From NCBI RefSeq assembly GCF_028747645.1, contig NZ_CP118100.1, forward strand, positions 2,604,001-2,668,000: a stretch of DNA of 64,000 nt, written 5' to 3'. The DNA is from Microbacterium esteraromaticum. Its GTDB lineage: Bacteria > Actinomycetota > Actinomycetes > Actinomycetales > Microbacteriaceae. The notes beneath the pieces were generated by a model, which was given only the letters and a program-made list of their open reading frames with translations, did no database searches and had not been told where the DNA came from. The translations under genes and the position numbers were made by a program. Every line of letters starts with the position of its first letter. The first letter of the stretch is position 1. Of the stretch, positions 8,580 to 19,316 are shown one piece after another.

Positions 8580-8998
8580 TACGCGTCGCCCTCCTCGCGC
8601 TTGATGATGCGTGCCTTGAGCGGCAGCTTGTGAATGGCCCGGGTGAGGGCTTCGCGTGCGAGCTCCTCATTCACGCCCGCGACCTCGAAGAGGACACGGC
8701 CCGGCTTGACGTTGGCGACCCACCACTCGGGCGAACCCTTACCGGAACCCATGCGGGTTTCGGCGGGCTTCTTCGTGAGCGGACGGTCGGGATAGATGTT
8801 GATCCACACCTTTCCACCACGCTTGATGTGACGGGTCATCGCGATACGAGCGGACTCGATCTGACGGTTGGTCACGTAGGCGGGGGTCAGAGCCTGGATG
8901 CCGAACTCACCGAAGGAGACCTTGGTGCCGCCGGTCGCCTGGCCCGAACGCTTCGGGTGGTGCTGCTTGCGGTACTTGACCTTGCGAGGGATGAGCAT
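8579..8998 (-). CDS. rplP: 50S ribosomal protein L16
   Basis: Organises the aminoacyl-tRNA site of the large subunit. The 139-residue product has the typical start [19 protein letters not shown], the motif [20 protein letters not shown] and [20 protein letters not shown]. It overlaps rpsC by one base at its start. Confidence 0.97.
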   Translation of the reverse strand: MLIPRKVKYRKQHHPKRSGQATGGTKVSFGEFGIQALTPAYVTNRQIESARIAMTRHIKRGGKVWINIYPDRPLTKKPAETRMGSGKGSPEWWVANVKPGRVLFEVAGVNEELAREALTRAIHKLPLKARIIKREEGDA

Positions 8999-9744
8999 TA
9001 TGCCGACGCTCCTTCTGCGACCGGTGCCTCGTTGCGCGGGGCACGACGGCGGTCGCCACGGTCACGAGCCGGCTTCTGGTTGGCCTGCTCGCGTGCGAGT
9101 TCCTTGTTGGTGAGATCGCCCTTGTAGATCCAGACCTTCACGCCGATGCGGCCGAAGGTGGTCTTGGCCTCGTAGAAGCCGTAGTCGATGTTCGCGCGCA
9201 GCGTGTGCAGCGGCACACGACCCTCGCGGTAGAACTCCGAACGGCTCATCTCTGCGCCGCCGAGACGGCCGGAGACCTGGATACGAATACCCTTGGCGCC
9301 GGCGCGCTGAGCACCCTGCAGACCCTTGCGCATCGCGCGACGGAACGCCACACGTGCGGAGAGCTGCTCGGCGATGCCCTGGGCGACGAGCTGAGCGTCA
9401 GCCTCGGGGTTCTTGACCTCGAGGATGTTCAGCTGGATCTGCTTGCCGGTGAGCTTCTCGAGGTCGCCGCGGATGCGCTCGGCCTCGGCGCCACGGCGAC
9501 CGATGACGATGCCGGGACGCGCGGTGTGGATGTCCACACGCACGCGGTCACGGGTGCGCTCGATCTCGATGTTCGAGACGCCGGCACGGTCGAGCTGCGT
9601 CTGCAGCAGGTTGCGGATCTTGATGTCCTCGGCGACGTAGTCGGCGTAACGCTGACCGGGCTTCGTCGAGTCCGAGAACCAACGAGACACGTGGTCGGTC
9701 GTGATGCCGAGACGGAAGCCGTACGGGTTGACCTTCTGGCCCAT
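8998..9744 (-). CDS. rpsC: 30S ribosomal protein S3
   Basis: Lies at the mRNA entry channel and helps unwind message structure. It begins [15 protein letters not shown]; the KH domain contains [16 protein letters not shown] and the C-terminal domain has [20 protein letters not shown]. The 248-residue length includes a basic, disordered tail of about 30 residues. It overlaps rplV and rplP by one base each. Confidence 0.97.
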   Translation of the reverse strand: MGQKVNPYGFRLGITTDHVSRWFSDSTKPGQRYADYVAEDIKIRNLLQTQLDRAGVSNIEIERTRDRVRVDIHTARPGIVIGRRGAEAERIRGDLEKLTGKQIQLNILEVKNPEADAQLVAQGIAEQLSARVAFRRAMRKGLQGAQRAGAKGIRIQVSGRLGGAEMSRSEFYREGRVPLHTLRANIDYGFYEAKTTFGRIGVKVWIYKGDLTNKELAREQANQKPARDRGDRRRAPRNEAPVAEGASA

Positions 9745-10145
9745 TACTTGCTCGCCTTCTTCGTCGTGGCCGCCTCGGCGGGCGCGTCAGCGACCTCCGG
9801 AGTGGCCAGCACGACCGTGATGTGGCTCGTGCGCTTCTTGATCTGGAATGCACGACCCTGAGCGCGCGGCTGGAACCGCTTGAGCGTCGTGCCCTCGTCG
9901 ACGTACGCGTTCTTCACGTACAGGTCCTGCTCGTCGAGGTACTCGCCGTCGCGATCGGCCTTGACCGATGCGTTCGCGATTGCAGCGTGCACGAGCTTGT
10001 AGATCGGCTCGCTGGCACCCTGAGGCGCGAACTTCAGGATGGCCAGGGCCTCCTGAGCCTGCTTGCCCTTGATGAGCGCGACGACACGACGAGCCTTCTG
10101 AGGGGTCACGCGGATGTGTCGCACACGTGCGATGGACTCCACCAT
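9744..10145 (-). CDS. rplV: 50S ribosomal protein L22
   Basis: Its long hairpin lines the exit tunnel and is a known site of macrolide resistance. Family motifs include [20 protein letters not shown] and the C-terminal [20 protein letters not shown]. The 133 residues end with a short alanine-rich tail. rpsS lies 25 nt upstream in the transcript. Confidence 0.97.
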   Translation of the reverse strand: MVESIARVRHIRVTPQKARRVVALIKGKQAQEALAILKFAPQGASEPIYKLVHAAIANASVKADRDGEYLDEQDLYVKNAYVDEGTTLKRFQPRAQGRAFQIKKRTSHITVVLATPEVADAPAEAATTKKASK

Positions 10146-10170
10146 TTCTCTCTCCTCTATCGCCCCCGCG

Positions 10171-10452
10171 TCAGCGGCGGCGGCCCTTCTTGTCGTCCTT
10201 CACGTGGCCGCGGAAGGTGCGGGTGGGCGCGAACTCGCCCAGCTTGTGGCCGACCATGGTCTCGGTCACGAACACGGGGATGTGCTTGCGACCGTCATGC
10301 ACGGCGATGGTGTGACCCAGCATGGCCGGGATGATCATCGAACGGCGCGACCAGGTCTTGATGACGTTCTTGGAACCGGCTTCGTTCTGACCGACCACCT
10401 TGCGAAGCAGGTGCTCGTCGACGAAGGGGCCCTTCTTGAGACTGCGTGGCAT
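10171..10452 (-). CDS. rpsS: 30S ribosomal protein S19
   Basis: Head protein of the small subunit that contacts L5 and the A-site tRNA. The complete 93-residue sequence starts [19 protein letters not shown] and contains the signature [20 protein letters not shown] and [14 protein letters not shown]. It is 12 nt after rplB in the S10 operon. Confidence 0.97.
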   Translation of the reverse strand: MPRSLKKGPFVDEHLLRKVVGQNEAGSKNVIKTWSRRSMIIPAMLGHTIAVHDGRKHIPVFVTETMVGHKLGEFAPTRTFRGHVKDDKKGRRR

Positions 10453-10464
10453 CTTCCTCTACTC

Positions 10465-11304
10465 CTACTTGCGCTTCTTGCCAGCGTTGCGGCGGCGGAC
10501 GATGTACTGGTCACTTTCCTTGTTGGCGTGACGGGTACGACCCTCAGCCTGACCCCACGGGGAAACGGGGTGACGACCACCGGAGGTCTTACCCTCACCA
10601 CCACCGTGCGGGTGGTCGACCGGGTTCATCGCGACACCACGGACGGTCGGGCGGACGCCCTTCCAGCGCTTGCGGCCGGCCTTACCCCAGTTGATGTTCG
10701 ACTGCTCGGCGTTGCCGACCTCGCCGATGGTCGCGCGGCAGCGCGCATCGACGTTGCGGATCTCGCCCGAGGGCAGACGCAGCTGAGCGAACGGGCCGTC
10801 CTTCGCGACCAGACGCACCGAGGCGCCGGCCGAACGGGCCATCTTCGCGCCGCCGCCGGGGCGGAGCTCGATGGCGTGGATGACCGTACCGGTCGGGATG
10901 TTCTTGAGCGGCAGGTTGTTGCCGGGCTTGATGTCAGCCGAAGGACCCGACTCGACGATGTCACCCTGCTTCAGCTTGTTCGGGGCGATGATGTAGCGCT
11001 TCTCGCCGTCGAAGTAGTGCAGCAGTGCGATGCGTGCGGTGCGGTTGGGGTCGTACTCGATGTGAGCGACCTTGGCGTTGATGCCGTCCTTGTCGTTACG
11101 ACGGAAGTCGATGACGCGGTACTGGCGCTTGTGTCCACCACCGATGTGGCGGGTGGTGATGCGGCCCTGGTTGTTACGACCACCGGTCTTCGAAAGGGGA
11201 CGCAGCAGCGACTTCTCAGGCGTCGATCGGGTGATCTCGGCGAAGTCCGCTACCGACGAACCGCGACGGCCCGGGGTCGTGGGCTTGTACTTGCGAATAG
11301 CCAT
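10465..11304 (-). CDS. rplB: 50S ribosomal protein L2
   Basis: Core large-subunit protein needed for subunit joining and peptidyl transfer. The conserved C-terminal region [20 protein letters not shown] carries the histidine important for activity, and the N-terminal OB fold has [20 protein letters not shown]. At 279 residues it is the usual length. It follows rplW by 20 nt. Confidence 0.98.
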   Translation of the reverse strand: MAIRKYKPTTPGRRGSSVADFAEITRSTPEKSLLRPLSKTGGRNNQGRITTRHIGGGHKRQYRVIDFRRNDKDGINAKVAHIEYDPNRTARIALLHYFDGEKRYIIAPNKLKQGDIVESGPSADIKPGNNLPLKNIPTGTVIHAIELRPGGGAKMARSAGASVRLVAKDGPFAQLRLPSGEIRNVDARCRATIGEVGNAEQSNINWGKAGRKRWKGVRPTVRGVAMNPVDHPHGGGEGKTSGGRHPVSPWGQAEGRTRHANKESDQYIVRRRNAGKKRK

Positions 11305-11324
11305 GTTCTGTCCTTATCCCCCGG

Positions 11325-11645
11325 TCAGCCGACTGCCGTGAAGATGTCGATGGAACCCGACTTCAGCGAGACGATGGCGCGCTTGGTGTCCTTGCGCTTA
11401 CCGGTGCCGAAACGGGTGCGACGGGCCTTGCCGACGCGGTTGATCGTGTTGACCGACGCCACCTTGACACCGAAGATCTTCTCGATGGCGAGCTTGATCT
11501 CGGTCTTCGAAGCGCGGGGGTCGACGAGGAAGGTGTACTTGCCCTCGTCGATCAGGCCGTAGCTCTTCTCAGAGACGACCGGTCCCAGGATGATGTCGCG
11601 CGGGTCCTTGTTCAGAGCCGCTGCGAGAGGGTTCTGCTCGCTCAT
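11325..11645 (-). CDS. rplW: 50S ribosomal protein L23
   Basis: Main trigger-factor and SRP docking protein at the exit tunnel. The sequence has [40 protein letters not shown] and the loop [18 protein letters not shown]. It is 106 residues long and overlaps the rplD stop by 4 bases. Confidence 0.96.
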   Translation of the reverse strand: MSEQNPLAAALNKDPRDIILGPVVSEKSYGLIDEGKYTFLVDPRASKTEIKLAIEKIFGVKVASVNTINRVGKARRTRFGTGKRKDTKRAIVSLKSGSIDIFTAVG

Positions 11646-12304
11646 GCCGAGACCTCCTCGGTTGCGCCGGTCTTCGAGGCGATGAAGCCCTCGAGCGCGG
11701 CCTTGGTGAAGACGATGTCGTCGGAGACGATGACGTCGTAGGCGTTCAGCTGGTCGAAGCTGAGGATGTGCACGTTCGCGAGGTTGCGGACGCTCTTCAG
11801 CGTCAGCTCGTCGTCGCGCTCGATGACGACCAGCACGTTCTTCGACGGAGCCACGGCGGCGATGAGGCCGGCTGCGGTCTTGGTCGAAGGGGTGCTGTCA
11901 GCGACGAACGCCTCAACGGCGTGCAGGCGCTCACCGCGGAAGCGGTCGCTCAGCGCGCCACGGAGGGCAGCGGCGATCATCTTCTTGGGGGTGCGCTGCG
12001 AGTAGTCGCGCGGCTGCGGGCCGTGGACCGTGCCACCGCCGCGGTGCTGCGGCATGCGGATCGAGCCCTGGCGCGCGTTACCGGTGCCCTTCTGCTTGAA
12101 GGGCTTGGTGCCGGAGCCGGACACGTCGCCACGAGTCTTCGTAGCGTGCGTTCCCTGACGTGCAGCAGCCTGCTGCGCGACGACGACCTGGTGGATCAGC
12201 GGGACGTTGGTCTCGACGTTGAAGATCGCGGCGGGCAGCTCGACCGAGCCTGCCTTCTTACCGTCGACCGTCAGGACGTCGATTGCGAGAGTCGAGTCAG
12301 CCAT
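11642..12304 (-). CDS. rplD: 50S ribosomal protein L4
   Basis: Assembly protein whose loop lines the exit tunnel; in E. coli it represses the S10 operon through the leader RNA. Visible motifs are [20 protein letters not shown] and then [19 protein letters not shown]. The ATG at 12304 ([15 protein letters not shown]) is preferred to a GTG four codons upstream, which overlaps the end of rplC and has no spaced ribosome binding site. The resulting protein is 220 residues. Confidence 0.95.
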   Translation of the reverse strand: MADSTLAIDVLTVDGKKAGSVELPAAIFNVETNVPLIHQVVVAQQAAARQGTHATKTRGDVSGSGTKPFKQKGTGNARQGSIRMPQHRGGGTVHGPQPRDYSQRTPKKMIAAALRGALSDRFRGERLHAVEAFVADSTPSTKTAAGLIAAVAPSKNVLVVIERDDELTLKSVRNLANVHILSFDQLNAYDVIVSDDIVFTKAALEGFIASKTGATEEVSA

Positions 12305-12308
12305 AAGA

Positions 12309-12968
12309 TCAGGCACCCTTCACTGCGTTGCGGACGTACACGATACGACCACGCGCGCCGGGGACTGCGCCCTTGACGAGCATGAGTCCCTTCTCGACGT
12401 CGATGGCGTGCACCTTGAGGTTGAGGACGGTCACACGCTCGCCACCCATACGGCCGGCCATGCGCATGCCCTTGAAGACGCGGCTGGGCGTCGACGAGGC
12501 ACCGATGGAACCGGGCTTGCGGTGGTTGCGGTGCGCACCGTGCGACGCCGAGACACCGGCGAAGTTGTGGCGCTTCATGACACCGGCGGTGCCCTTACCC
12601 TTGCTGGTACCGACCACGTCGACCAGCTGGCCCGCCTCGAACACGCCGTCAACGGTGAGCTCCTGGCCCAGCGAGTAGTCAGCGGCATCCGCGGTGCGGA
12701 TTTCGGTGACGTGACGACGCGGCGTGACGCCGGCTGCCTCGAAGTGAGCGGTCAGGGGCTTGTTCACCTTGCGCGGGTCGATCTGGCCATACGCGATCTG
12801 AACAGCCTTGTAGCCGTCCTTCTCGGGCGTACGGACCTGGGTGACCACGTTGGGAGCCAGCTCGATGACGGTGACGGGAACGAGCTTGCCGTTCGCGTCC
12901 CAGACCTGGGTCATGCCGAGCTTCGTGCCGAGCATGCCCTTGGAAACCTTGGAGTTGATGTCAACCAT
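12309..12968 (-). CDS. rplC: 50S ribosomal protein L3
   Basis: One of two proteins that initiate large-subunit assembly; its finger reaches the peptidyl-transferase centre. The start [20 protein letters not shown] and the motif [20 protein letters not shown] followed by SIG identify it. The ATG at 12968 gives 219 residues, the family length, and lies 8 nt after the rpsJ stop. Confidence 0.97.
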   Translation of the reverse strand: MVDINSKVSKGMLGTKLGMTQVWDANGKLVPVTVIELAPNVVTQVRTPEKDGYKAVQIAYGQIDPRKVNKPLTAHFEAAGVTPRRHVTEIRTADAADYSLGQELTVDGVFEAGQLVDVVGTSKGKGTAGVMKRHNFAGVSASHGAHRNHRKPGSIGASSTPSRVFKGMRMAGRMGGERVTVLNLKVHAIDVEKGLMLVKGAVPGARGRIVYVRNAVKGA

Positions 12969-12976
12969 GGCGGACC

Positions 12977-13285
12977 TCAGAGCTTGATCTCGATGTTGAC
13001 GTCGGCCGGGAGGTCGAGACGCATCAGCGAGTCGACAGCCTTCGGCGTCGGGTCGACGATGTCGATCAGACGCTTGTGGGTGCGCATCTCGAAGTGCTCG
13101 CGGCTGTCCTTGTACTTGTGGGGCGACCGGATGACGCACACGACGTTCTTCTCGGTCGGAAGCGGCACGGGGCCGACGACGGTCGCGCCCGCGCGGGTCA
13201 CGGTGTCGACGATCTTACGTGCCGACGTGTCGATGACCTCGTGGTCATACGACTTCAGGCGAATGCGGATCTTCTGTCCCGCCAT
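12977..13285 (-). CDS. rpsJ: 30S ribosomal protein S10
   Basis: First gene of the S10 operon; the protein acts in the 30S head and also in NusB-dependent antitermination. The 102-residue sequence [40 protein letters not shown] and the C-terminal [12 protein letters not shown] are diagnostic. A purine-rich AGAGAGAG stretch precedes the ATG. All genes from here to rplO run in the same direction without a large gap except at rplE/rpsH. Confidence 0.97.
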   Translation of the reverse strand: MAGQKIRIRLKSYDHEVIDTSARKIVDTVTRAGATVVGPVPLPTEKNVVCVIRSPHKYKDSREHFEMRTHKRLIDIVDPTPKAVDSLMRLDLPADVNIEIKL

Positions 13286-13618
13286 TTGTCTGCTCTCTCT
13301 CTATAGGCGTCGTACCGACCGGGACCGGGTGGCCCTGGGGCATTGGACGCACGGTGGCGCTGTTCGCGCCTCTGCATCACTGTTCTGATGTCAGCCCGAC
13401 CTTCACCGCGCACGCACGGCGAAGCCCTCGATAAGAGGAATCGGATTGTCTGTTCTGCTGCCCGCGGCCTAGAACCCTGCGCACGCCCCGAAGGGCTCGC
13501 CGTCTATGCACTGCCATGACAGTGATTCCGCGCATCACGAAGAGCGCAGAAATGTGGAACCTGTCTATTCTGCCATGCCCGATTCGACTACTGCAAACCC
13601 GGGCGTGTCGCGCACGAA
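13286..13618 (-). promoter_or_regulatory. Leader and promoter region of the S10 operon
   Basis: There is no supported gene in this stretch. On the minus strand it holds the candidate promoter listed separately and a leader of roughly 275 nt. A short hairpin with a UUCG loop (AGCCC-UUCG-GGGCG in RNA) lies near 13484-13499. A partly repeated block, ATGGCAG followed by ATAGAC, occurs near 13565-13577 and again near 13505-13525. The length suggests leader-mediated control, for example by L4, but no E. coli-like L4 target can be recognised by eye. Confidence 0.45.
13567..13596 (-). promoter_or_regulatory. Candidate promoter of the S10 operon
   Basis: A minus-strand -35 TTGCAG (13591-13596) and a -10 CAGAAT (13567-13572) are 18 nt apart. 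Each matches consensus at four of six positions, so this is only the best of several possibilities in the leader. Confidence 0.3.
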
Positions 13619-13650
13619 GAAGGCGGCGCACCCGAGGGTGCGCCGCCTTC
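13619..13650 (-). terminator. Terminator after the small antitoxin-like gene
   Basis: The perfect inverted repeat GAAGGCGGCGCACCC / GGGTGCGCCGCCTTC folds into a stem of about 14 bp with a 4-nt loop, followed by TTCG in the minus-strand direction. It lies 14 nt past the stop of the gene at 13665-13877 and insulates it from the S10 operon. Confidence 0.75.
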
Positions 13651-13664
13651 AGATCAGACTGCCG

Positions 13665-13877
13665 TCACTCGTTGCCGACGGCCTTGTCCACGTTGTCGCG
13701 AACGTCGTCGATAGCATCCGCAGCACCCGGTGCCACCTTCTTGGCGAAGTCGGCGACGCCGTCGAGAAGCTTGTCGCTGATGTCCTCGGCCTGGTCACTC
13801 TTAACCGCGTCCTCGATCGTCTCCTTGTGCTCCTCGTAGAGAGCCTTGCCCTTGCCCACGATGTCGTCGAAACCCAT
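13665..13877 (-). CDS. Small MT0933/Rv0909-like putative antitoxin
   Basis: A 70-residue acidic, helical protein starting MGFDDIVGKGKALYEEHKET. It looks like the actinobacterial MT0933-like family, which has been annotated as a type II antitoxin from Rv0909 of M. tuberculosis. No toxin gene is adjacent: the neighbours are tuf and rpsJ, and both flanks carry terminator hairpins, so the gene is a single transcription unit. The ribosome binding site GGGAGG stands 6 nt before the ATG. A stand-alone stress or structural role is as likely as toxin neutralisation. Confidence 0.65.
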   Translation of the reverse strand: MGFDDIVGKGKALYEEHKETIEDAVKSDQAEDISDKLLDGVADFAKKVAPGAADAIDDVRDNVDKAVGNE

Positions 13878-13939
13878 CGTCTACCTCCCGCGCGGTACGT
13901 GAGGACAGACCCTCTGTCCTCCTGCTCTTTTCTACACGA

Positions 13940-13973
13940 AAGAGGGGCCGGACCCTCAGGTCCGACCCCTCTT
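13940..13973 (-). terminator. Terminator of tuf / str operon
   Basis: The arms AAGAGGGG and CCCCTCTT continue into a second stem CGGACC/GGTCCG with a CTCA loop. The single imperfect pair is U-G in minus-strand RNA and C-A in plus-strand RNA. TTTCG follows on the minus strand. It begins 14 nt past the tuf stop. Confidence 0.8.
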
Positions 13974-13986
13974 CTGAAGCAGATGC

Positions 13987-15180
<1,194 letters not shown>

Positions 15181-15258
15181 TGGGTCCTCCTCAGGACGTT
15201 CGTGTAGAGATCGCCGGGCACTGGATTGTGACCGGCTCCCTACTGGTTTCGGTTTCTC

Positions 15259-15287
15259 AGTTTAGTAGAGAGTGAATGTGAAGTTGT
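15259..15287 (-). promoter_or_regulatory. Candidate internal promoter for tuf
   Basis: On the minus strand a -10 TAAACT (15259-15264) and a weak -35 ACAACT (15282-15287) are 17 nt apart in the fusA-tuf gap. A separate promoter would fit the higher demand for EF-Tu than for EF-G. The -35 is poor, so confidence is low. Confidence 0.3.
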
Positions 15288-15347
15288 GGGGTACCCGGAC
15301 CCCTGCCCTGCGCTCTCGCGAACGAGGCAGGAGCCCGAGTGAAGGGC

Positions 15348-17462
15348 TTACTCGCCCTTGGTCTTCTGGATGATCTCGTCGGCGACGACGCGGGGAACCT
15401 CAGCGTAGCTGTCGAATTCCATCGCGTACACCGCGCGGCCCGAGGTCTTCGAGCGCAGGTCACCGATGTAGCCGAACATCTCGGACAGCGGCACCGAAGC
15501 GCGCACCACCTTGACGCCCTGGGCATCCTCCATCGACTGGATCTGACCACGACGCGAGTTCAGGTCACCGATGACGTCACCCATGTACTCCTCGGGAGTA
15601 CGCACCTCGACCGCCATCAGCGGCTCGAGCAGAACGGGGTTGGCACGGCGCAGGGCCTCCTTGAAGCCCATGGAACCCGCGATCTTGAACGCCATCTCCG
15701 AGGAGTCGACGTCGTGCGCGGCACCGTCGACCAGCGTCGCCTTGACACCGACCATCGGGTAGCCGGCGAGCACGCCGACGTTCATCGCATCCTGGAAGCC
15801 GGCGTCGACCGAAGGGATGTACTCGCGCGGAACGCGACCACCGGTGACCGAGTTCACGAACTCGTAGGTCTTCTCGGAGTCGAGGTCGAGCGGCTCGATG
15901 TTGAACTGGATCTTGGCGAACTGACCCGAACCACCGGTCTGCTTCTTGTGGGTGTAGTCGTGCTTCTCGACGGCCTTCTTGATCGTCTCGCGGTAGGCCA
16001 CCTGCGGCTTTCCGACGTTCGCCTCGACGCGGAACTCGCGCTTCATGCGGTCGACGAGGATGTCGAGGTGCAGCTCACCCATGCCCTTGATGGTCGTCTG
16101 ACCGGTCTCGGGGTTCAGCTCCGTGCGGAACGTCGGGTCCTCTTCTGCGAGCTTCTGGATCGCGAGACCCAGCTTCTCCTGGTCAGCCTTGGTCTTCGGC
16201 TCGATCGCGACCTCGATGACCGGCTCCGGGAACGTCATCGACTCGAGGACGACCGGGGCGGCCGGGTCGGCGAGGGTGTCACCGGTGGTGGTGTCCTTCA
16301 GACCGATGACGGCGTAGATGTTCCCCGCGGTGAGCGAGTCGACCGGGTTCTCCTTGTTGGCGTGCATCTGGAAGATCTTCCCGATGCGCTCCTTCTTGCC
16401 CTTGGTCGAGTTGATCACGGCCGAGCCCGAGTCGAGGTGACCCGAGTACACGCGCACGTAGGTGAGACGACCGAAGAACGGGTGCACGGCGACCTTGAAG
16501 GCCAGCGCCGAGAACGGGTCGTTGGCGTCGGGGTGACGCTCGATGACCTTCTCTTCGTCCTTCGGGTCGTGTGCCTCGATGGCACCCACGTCGAGCGGGT
16601 TGGGCAGGTAGTCGACGACGGCGTCCAGCATGGGCTGCACACCGCGGTTCTTGAACGCCGAACCACACAGCACCGGGTAGATCTCGTTCGCGACGACCAT
16701 CTTGCGGATGGCGCCCTTGATCTCGGCGATCGAGAGCTCCTCGCCACCGAAGAACTTCTCCAGCAGCGCGTCGTCGGTCTCGGCAACCGTCTCCAGCAGC
16801 TGCTGGCGGTACTCCTCGGCCTTCTCCTTGAGGTCGGCGGGGATCTCCTGCACCTCGTACGAGGCGCCCATCGTCACGTCACCCTTGGCGTCGCCGGGCC
16901 AGACCAGGGCGCGCATCTCGATGAGGTCGACGACGCCGACGAAGTCGCTCTCGGAGCCGATCGGGAGCTGCAGCACGAGCGGCTTGGCACCCAGACGGTT
17001 CACGATCGTGTCGACCGTGTAGTAGAAGTCGGCGCCCAGCTTGTCCATCTTGTTGACGAAGCAGATGCGCGGGACGTCGTACTTGTCGGCCTGACGCCAC
17101 ACGGTCTCGGACTGGGGCTCAACGCCCTCCTTGCCGTCGAAGACCGCGACGGCACCGTCGAGCACGCGCAGCGAGCGCTCGACCTCGACCGTGAAGTCGA
17201 CGTGGCCGGGGGTGTCGATGATGTTGATCTGGTTCTTGTTCCAGAAGCAGGTCACGGCGGCCGACGTGATCGTGATGCCGCGCTCCTTCTCCTGCTCCAT
17301 CCAGTCGGTGGTCGCGCCACCATCGTGGGTCTCGCCGAGCTTGTGGTTGACACCCGTGTAGAACAGGATGCGCTCGGTCGTGGTGGTCTTGCCGGCATCG
17401 ATGTGCGCCATGATGCCGATGTTGCGGACCTTGCTCAGGTCGGTGAGCACTTCTTGTGCCAC
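15348..17462 (-). CDS. fusA: Elongation factor G, GTG start
   Basis: GTPase that drives translocation and, with RRF, ribosome recycling. The P-loop [15 protein letters not shown] is near residue 19, and DTPGHVDFT and NKMD complete the G domain; domains II-V follow to residue 704. The GTG start at 17462 is preceded by GGAGGAA. It lies in the conserved order rpsL-rpsG-fusA-tuf. Confidence 0.98.
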   Translation of the reverse strand: MAQEVLTDLSKVRNIGIMAHIDAGKTTTTERILFYTGVNHKLGETHDGGATTDWMEQEKERGITITSAAVTCFWNKNQINIIDTPGHVDFTVEVERSLRVLDGAVAVFDGKEGVEPQSETVWRQADKYDVPRICFVNKMDKLGADFYYTVDTIVNRLGAKPLVLQLPIGSESDFVGVVDLIEMRALVWPGDAKGDVTMGASYEVQEIPADLKEKAEEYRQQLLETVAETDDALLEKFFGGEELSIAEIKGAIRKMVVANEIYPVLCGSAFKNRGVQPMLDAVVDYLPNPLDVGAIEAHDPKDEEKVIERHPDANDPFSALAFKVAVHPFFGRLTYVRVYSGHLDSGSAVINSTKGKKERIGKIFQMHANKENPVDSLTAGNIYAVIGLKDTTTGDTLADPAAPVVLESMTFPEPVIEVAIEPKTKADQEKLGLAIQKLAEEDPTFRTELNPETGQTTIKGMGELHLDILVDRMKREFRVEANVGKPQVAYRETIKKAVEKHDYTHKKQTGGSGQFAKIQFNIEPLDLDSEKTYEFVNSVTGGRVPREYIPSVDAGFQDAMNVGVLAGYPMVGVKATLVDGAAHDVDSSEMAFKIAGSMGFKEALRRANPVLLEPLMAVEVRTPEEYMGDVIGDLNSRRGQIQSMEDAQGVKVVRASVPLSEMFGYIGDLRSKTSGRAVYAMEFDSYAEVPRVVADEIIQKTKGE

Positions 17463-17503
17463 GGGGGTTCCTCCGGGATGGTTCAGGAACGAACAGAGAG
17501 TGC

Positions 17504-17533
17504 GAGCGGATGCCGCGGGTGCGGCATCCGCTC
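17504..17533 (-). repeat. 13-bp intercistronic hairpin between rpsG and fusA
   Basis: GAGCGGATGCCGC and GCGGCATCCGCTC are perfect arms around a 4-nt loop. The stem lies 6 nt past the rpsG stop and about 40 nt before the fusA ribosome binding site. With no T-run, it more likely stabilises or marks a processing site in the str mRNA. The arms contain the octamer CGGATGCC, which is common throughout this window. Confidence 0.6.
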
Positions 17534-17539
17534 AGCCCT

Positions 17540-18010
17540 TTACCAGCGGTAGTGGGCGAAGGCGCGGTTCGACTCGGCCATCTTGTGGGTGTCCTCGCGG
17601 CGCTTGACCGCTGCACCCAGACCGTTCGACGCGTCGAGGATCTCGTTCTGCAGGCGCTCGGTCATCGTCTTCTCACGACGACCCTTCGCGTAGCTGACCA
17701 GCCAGCGCAGTGCAAGGGTGTTCGCACGGTGCGGCTTGACCTCGACGGGGACCTGGTAGGTCGAGCCACCGACGCGGCGGCTGCGGACCTCAAGGGTGGG
17801 GCGCACGTTGTCGAGCGCCTTCTTCAGGGTGGCGACGGCGTCCTGGCCGCTCTTGGCCTCGACACCGCGGAGGGCGCCGTAGACGATCGACTCGGCGAGC
17901 GACTTCTTGCCGTCGACGAGGATCTTGTTCACGAGCGAGGTGACGATCGGTGCACCGTATACGGGGTCGTTGACGACCGGGCGCTTGGGGGCGGGACCCT
18001 TACGAGGCAT
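17540..18010 (-). CDS. rpsG: 30S ribosomal protein S7
   Basis: Nucleates assembly of the 30S head and, in E. coli, represses the str operon. The start [19 protein letters not shown] and the motif [20 protein letters not shown] are diagnostic. It is 156 residues long and lies 5 nt after rpsL. Confidence 0.97.
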   Translation of the reverse strand: MPRKGPAPKRPVVNDPVYGAPIVTSLVNKILVDGKKSLAESIVYGALRGVEAKSGQDAVATLKKALDNVRPTLEVRSRRVGGSTYQVPVEVKPHRANTLALRWLVSYAKGRREKTMTERLQNEILDASNGLGAAVKRREDTHKMAESNRAFAHYRW

Positions 18011-18015
18011 CTAAC

Positions 18016-18384
18016 TCAACCCTTCTTTGCGCCGTAGCGAGAGCGACTCTGCTTACGGTTCTTGACTGCCTGGGTGTCGAGTGCACCACGGACGATCTTG
18101 TAGCGGACACCGGGAAGGTCCTTGACACGACCACCGCGCACGAGCACCAGCGAGTGCTCCTGCAGGTTGTGGCCTTCACCGGGGATGTAGGCGGTGACCT
18201 CGGTGCCGTTGCGGAGCTTCACACGAGCGACCTTACGCATCGCCGAGTTCGGCTTCTTCGGGGTGGTGGTGTAGACACGGGTGCACACCCCGGCCTGCTG
18301 CGGGTTCGACTTCAGAGCGGGCGCCTTGGTCTTGGTGACCTTCGGCGAACGTCCCTTGCGAACCAACTGCTGAATAGTTGGCAC
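18016..18384 (-). CDS. rpsL: 30S ribosomal protein S12, GTG start
   Basis: Decoding-centre protein and first gene of the str operon. The 122-residue sequence has intact residues at the two classic streptomycin-resistance sites ([12 protein letters not shown] and [12 protein letters not shown]), so it predicts a drug-sensitive ribosome. The GTG at 18384 follows an AGAGGAGAG ribosome binding site. It is transcribed from the promoter at 18549-18578 with a leader of about 155 nt. Confidence 0.97.
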   Translation of the reverse strand: MPTIQQLVRKGRSPKVTKTKAPALKSNPQQAGVCTRVYTTTPKKPNSAMRKVARVKLRNGTEVTAYIPGEGHNLQEHSLVLVRGGRVKDLPGVRYKIVRGALDTQAVKNRKQSRSRYGAKKG

Positions 18385-18444
18385 GTTCTCTCCTCTTAGT
18401 GCTGCACGGTGACAGCGTGATGGGTTTCACATCATGACCCACCG

Positions 18445-18464
18445 GCGCTGCGGATCCGCAGCGC
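18445..18464. repeat. 20-bp perfect palindrome in the rpsL leader
   Basis: GCGCTGCGGATCCGCAGCGC is its own reverse complement and can fold as an 8-bp stem with a GATC loop. On the plus strand it is followed by TTTT; on the minus strand it lies in the rpsL 5' leader, about 60 nt before the start codon. It could end transcription entering from the left on the plus strand, or be an attenuator of the str operon. Confidence 0.5.
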
Positions 18465-18548
18465 TTTTGGTGTGGTGGGTATGCCGTGGGGGCGGCCCGA
18501 CGGTGTCGGTGCCCAGCGTGCACGCACAGGCGTGCGCACACGCGATCA

Positions 18549-18578
18549 AGTGTAATCCGCCACGCGCGTGGCGGTCAA
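18549..18578 (-). promoter_or_regulatory. str operon promoter with an operator-like palindrome in its spacer
   Basis: On the minus strand -35 TTGACC (18573-18578) and -10 TACACT (18549-18554) are 18 nt apart. The perfect 18-bp palindrome CCGCCACGCGCGTGGCGG (18557-18574) fills almost the whole spacer and the edge of the -35. This is where a repressor dimer, or an activator that twists a long spacer, would bind. No regulator gene is adjacent. Confidence 0.6.
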
Positions 18579-18598
18579 ATGGCAGGTCGGATGCTGTG

Positions 18599-19246
18599 CT
18601 ACGGAGCATCCGGGTCGAACGGCGAGTCCAAGGCCTCGCTCAGCTCGGCGAGCATCGCCTCGATCTGCGGCTCGACGTACCGCGAGATCGCGGCCTGCAC
18701 GTCGAGGCGGTGCGCCAGGAGCATCCCGCAGATCTCGCGACCCACCATGTTCGCGTACTCGTCGGCGAGTGCGACCTCCTGCCGCAGCGCGGCCTTCGCC
18801 TCGTCGCTCAGCGGCGGCAGGGGCGGCAGCTCGGCCGCCGCCTCGTCGGCAAGCCCCGCGACGGTGAACAGGAAAGGCGCGCCCGGCACGGGGTCGGGGT
18901 CCAGCGGCATCCCCTCGTACTCGGGGTCGAGCCCCTCGGACGGCCGGTACCCCCGCGATCGGTTCCGATCGGCCTGCTGATCGAGCTCGGCCTGCAGCAT
19001 CGGCAGATTGCGCACCGTGTACTCCGCGACGGCCTGGTCGATGATCGCCTTGATCCGCGTGGACAACCCATGCTGCACTCCGTGCGGCACGCCTGCGCCG
19101 ATGCCGGCCGCCGACAGAATGGGCGACCCGAGGCAACGACGGCACGGTGCCACGCGGCCACGGTGCGTGGCCGGAGCCCAGCGCGGCACCCAGCGCAACC
19201 AGGCCTCGACGGCCTGGCTCACCTGGGCATCCAGAGATCGCTCCAC
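18599..19246 (-). CDS. Conserved protein of unknown function
   Basis: A 215-residue soluble protein not recognised with confidence. It opens with an amphipathic ERSLDAQVSQAVEAWLRWVP segment and has a CRRC pair near residue 38. A proline- and acid-rich middle (YEGMPLDPDPVPGAPF) follows, and the C-terminal half is helical. The GTG at 19246 is chosen because a -10-like TACGCT (19253-19258) ends exactly 6 nt before it, the leaderless pattern used by many genes here. ATG at 19294 is possible but lacks any ribosome binding site. Homologues are sometimes labelled as polyamine transport proteins, which nothing in the sequence supports. Confidence 0.7.
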   Translation of the reverse strand: MERSLDAQVSQAVEAWLRWVPRWAPATHRGRVAPCRRCLGSPILSAAGIGAGVPHGVQHGLSTRIKAIIDQAVAEYTVRNLPMLQAELDQQADRNRSRGYRPSEGLDPEYEGMPLDPDPVPGAPFLFTVAGLADEAAAELPPLPPLSDEAKAALRQEVALADEYANMVGREICGMLLAHRLDVQAAISRYVEPQIEAMLAELSEALDSPFDPDAP

Positions 19247-19316
19247 GCACCCAGCGTACGACCCCAGCCCGCGCAGCGGCGCTGTCAACGTCATCGGCGC
19301 GGCGTGGGTGTGACGC

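Noticed and set aside
13665..13877. A type II toxin-antitoxin pair
   Set aside because: No toxin gene lies on either side; the neighbours are tuf and rpsJ, separated by terminators.
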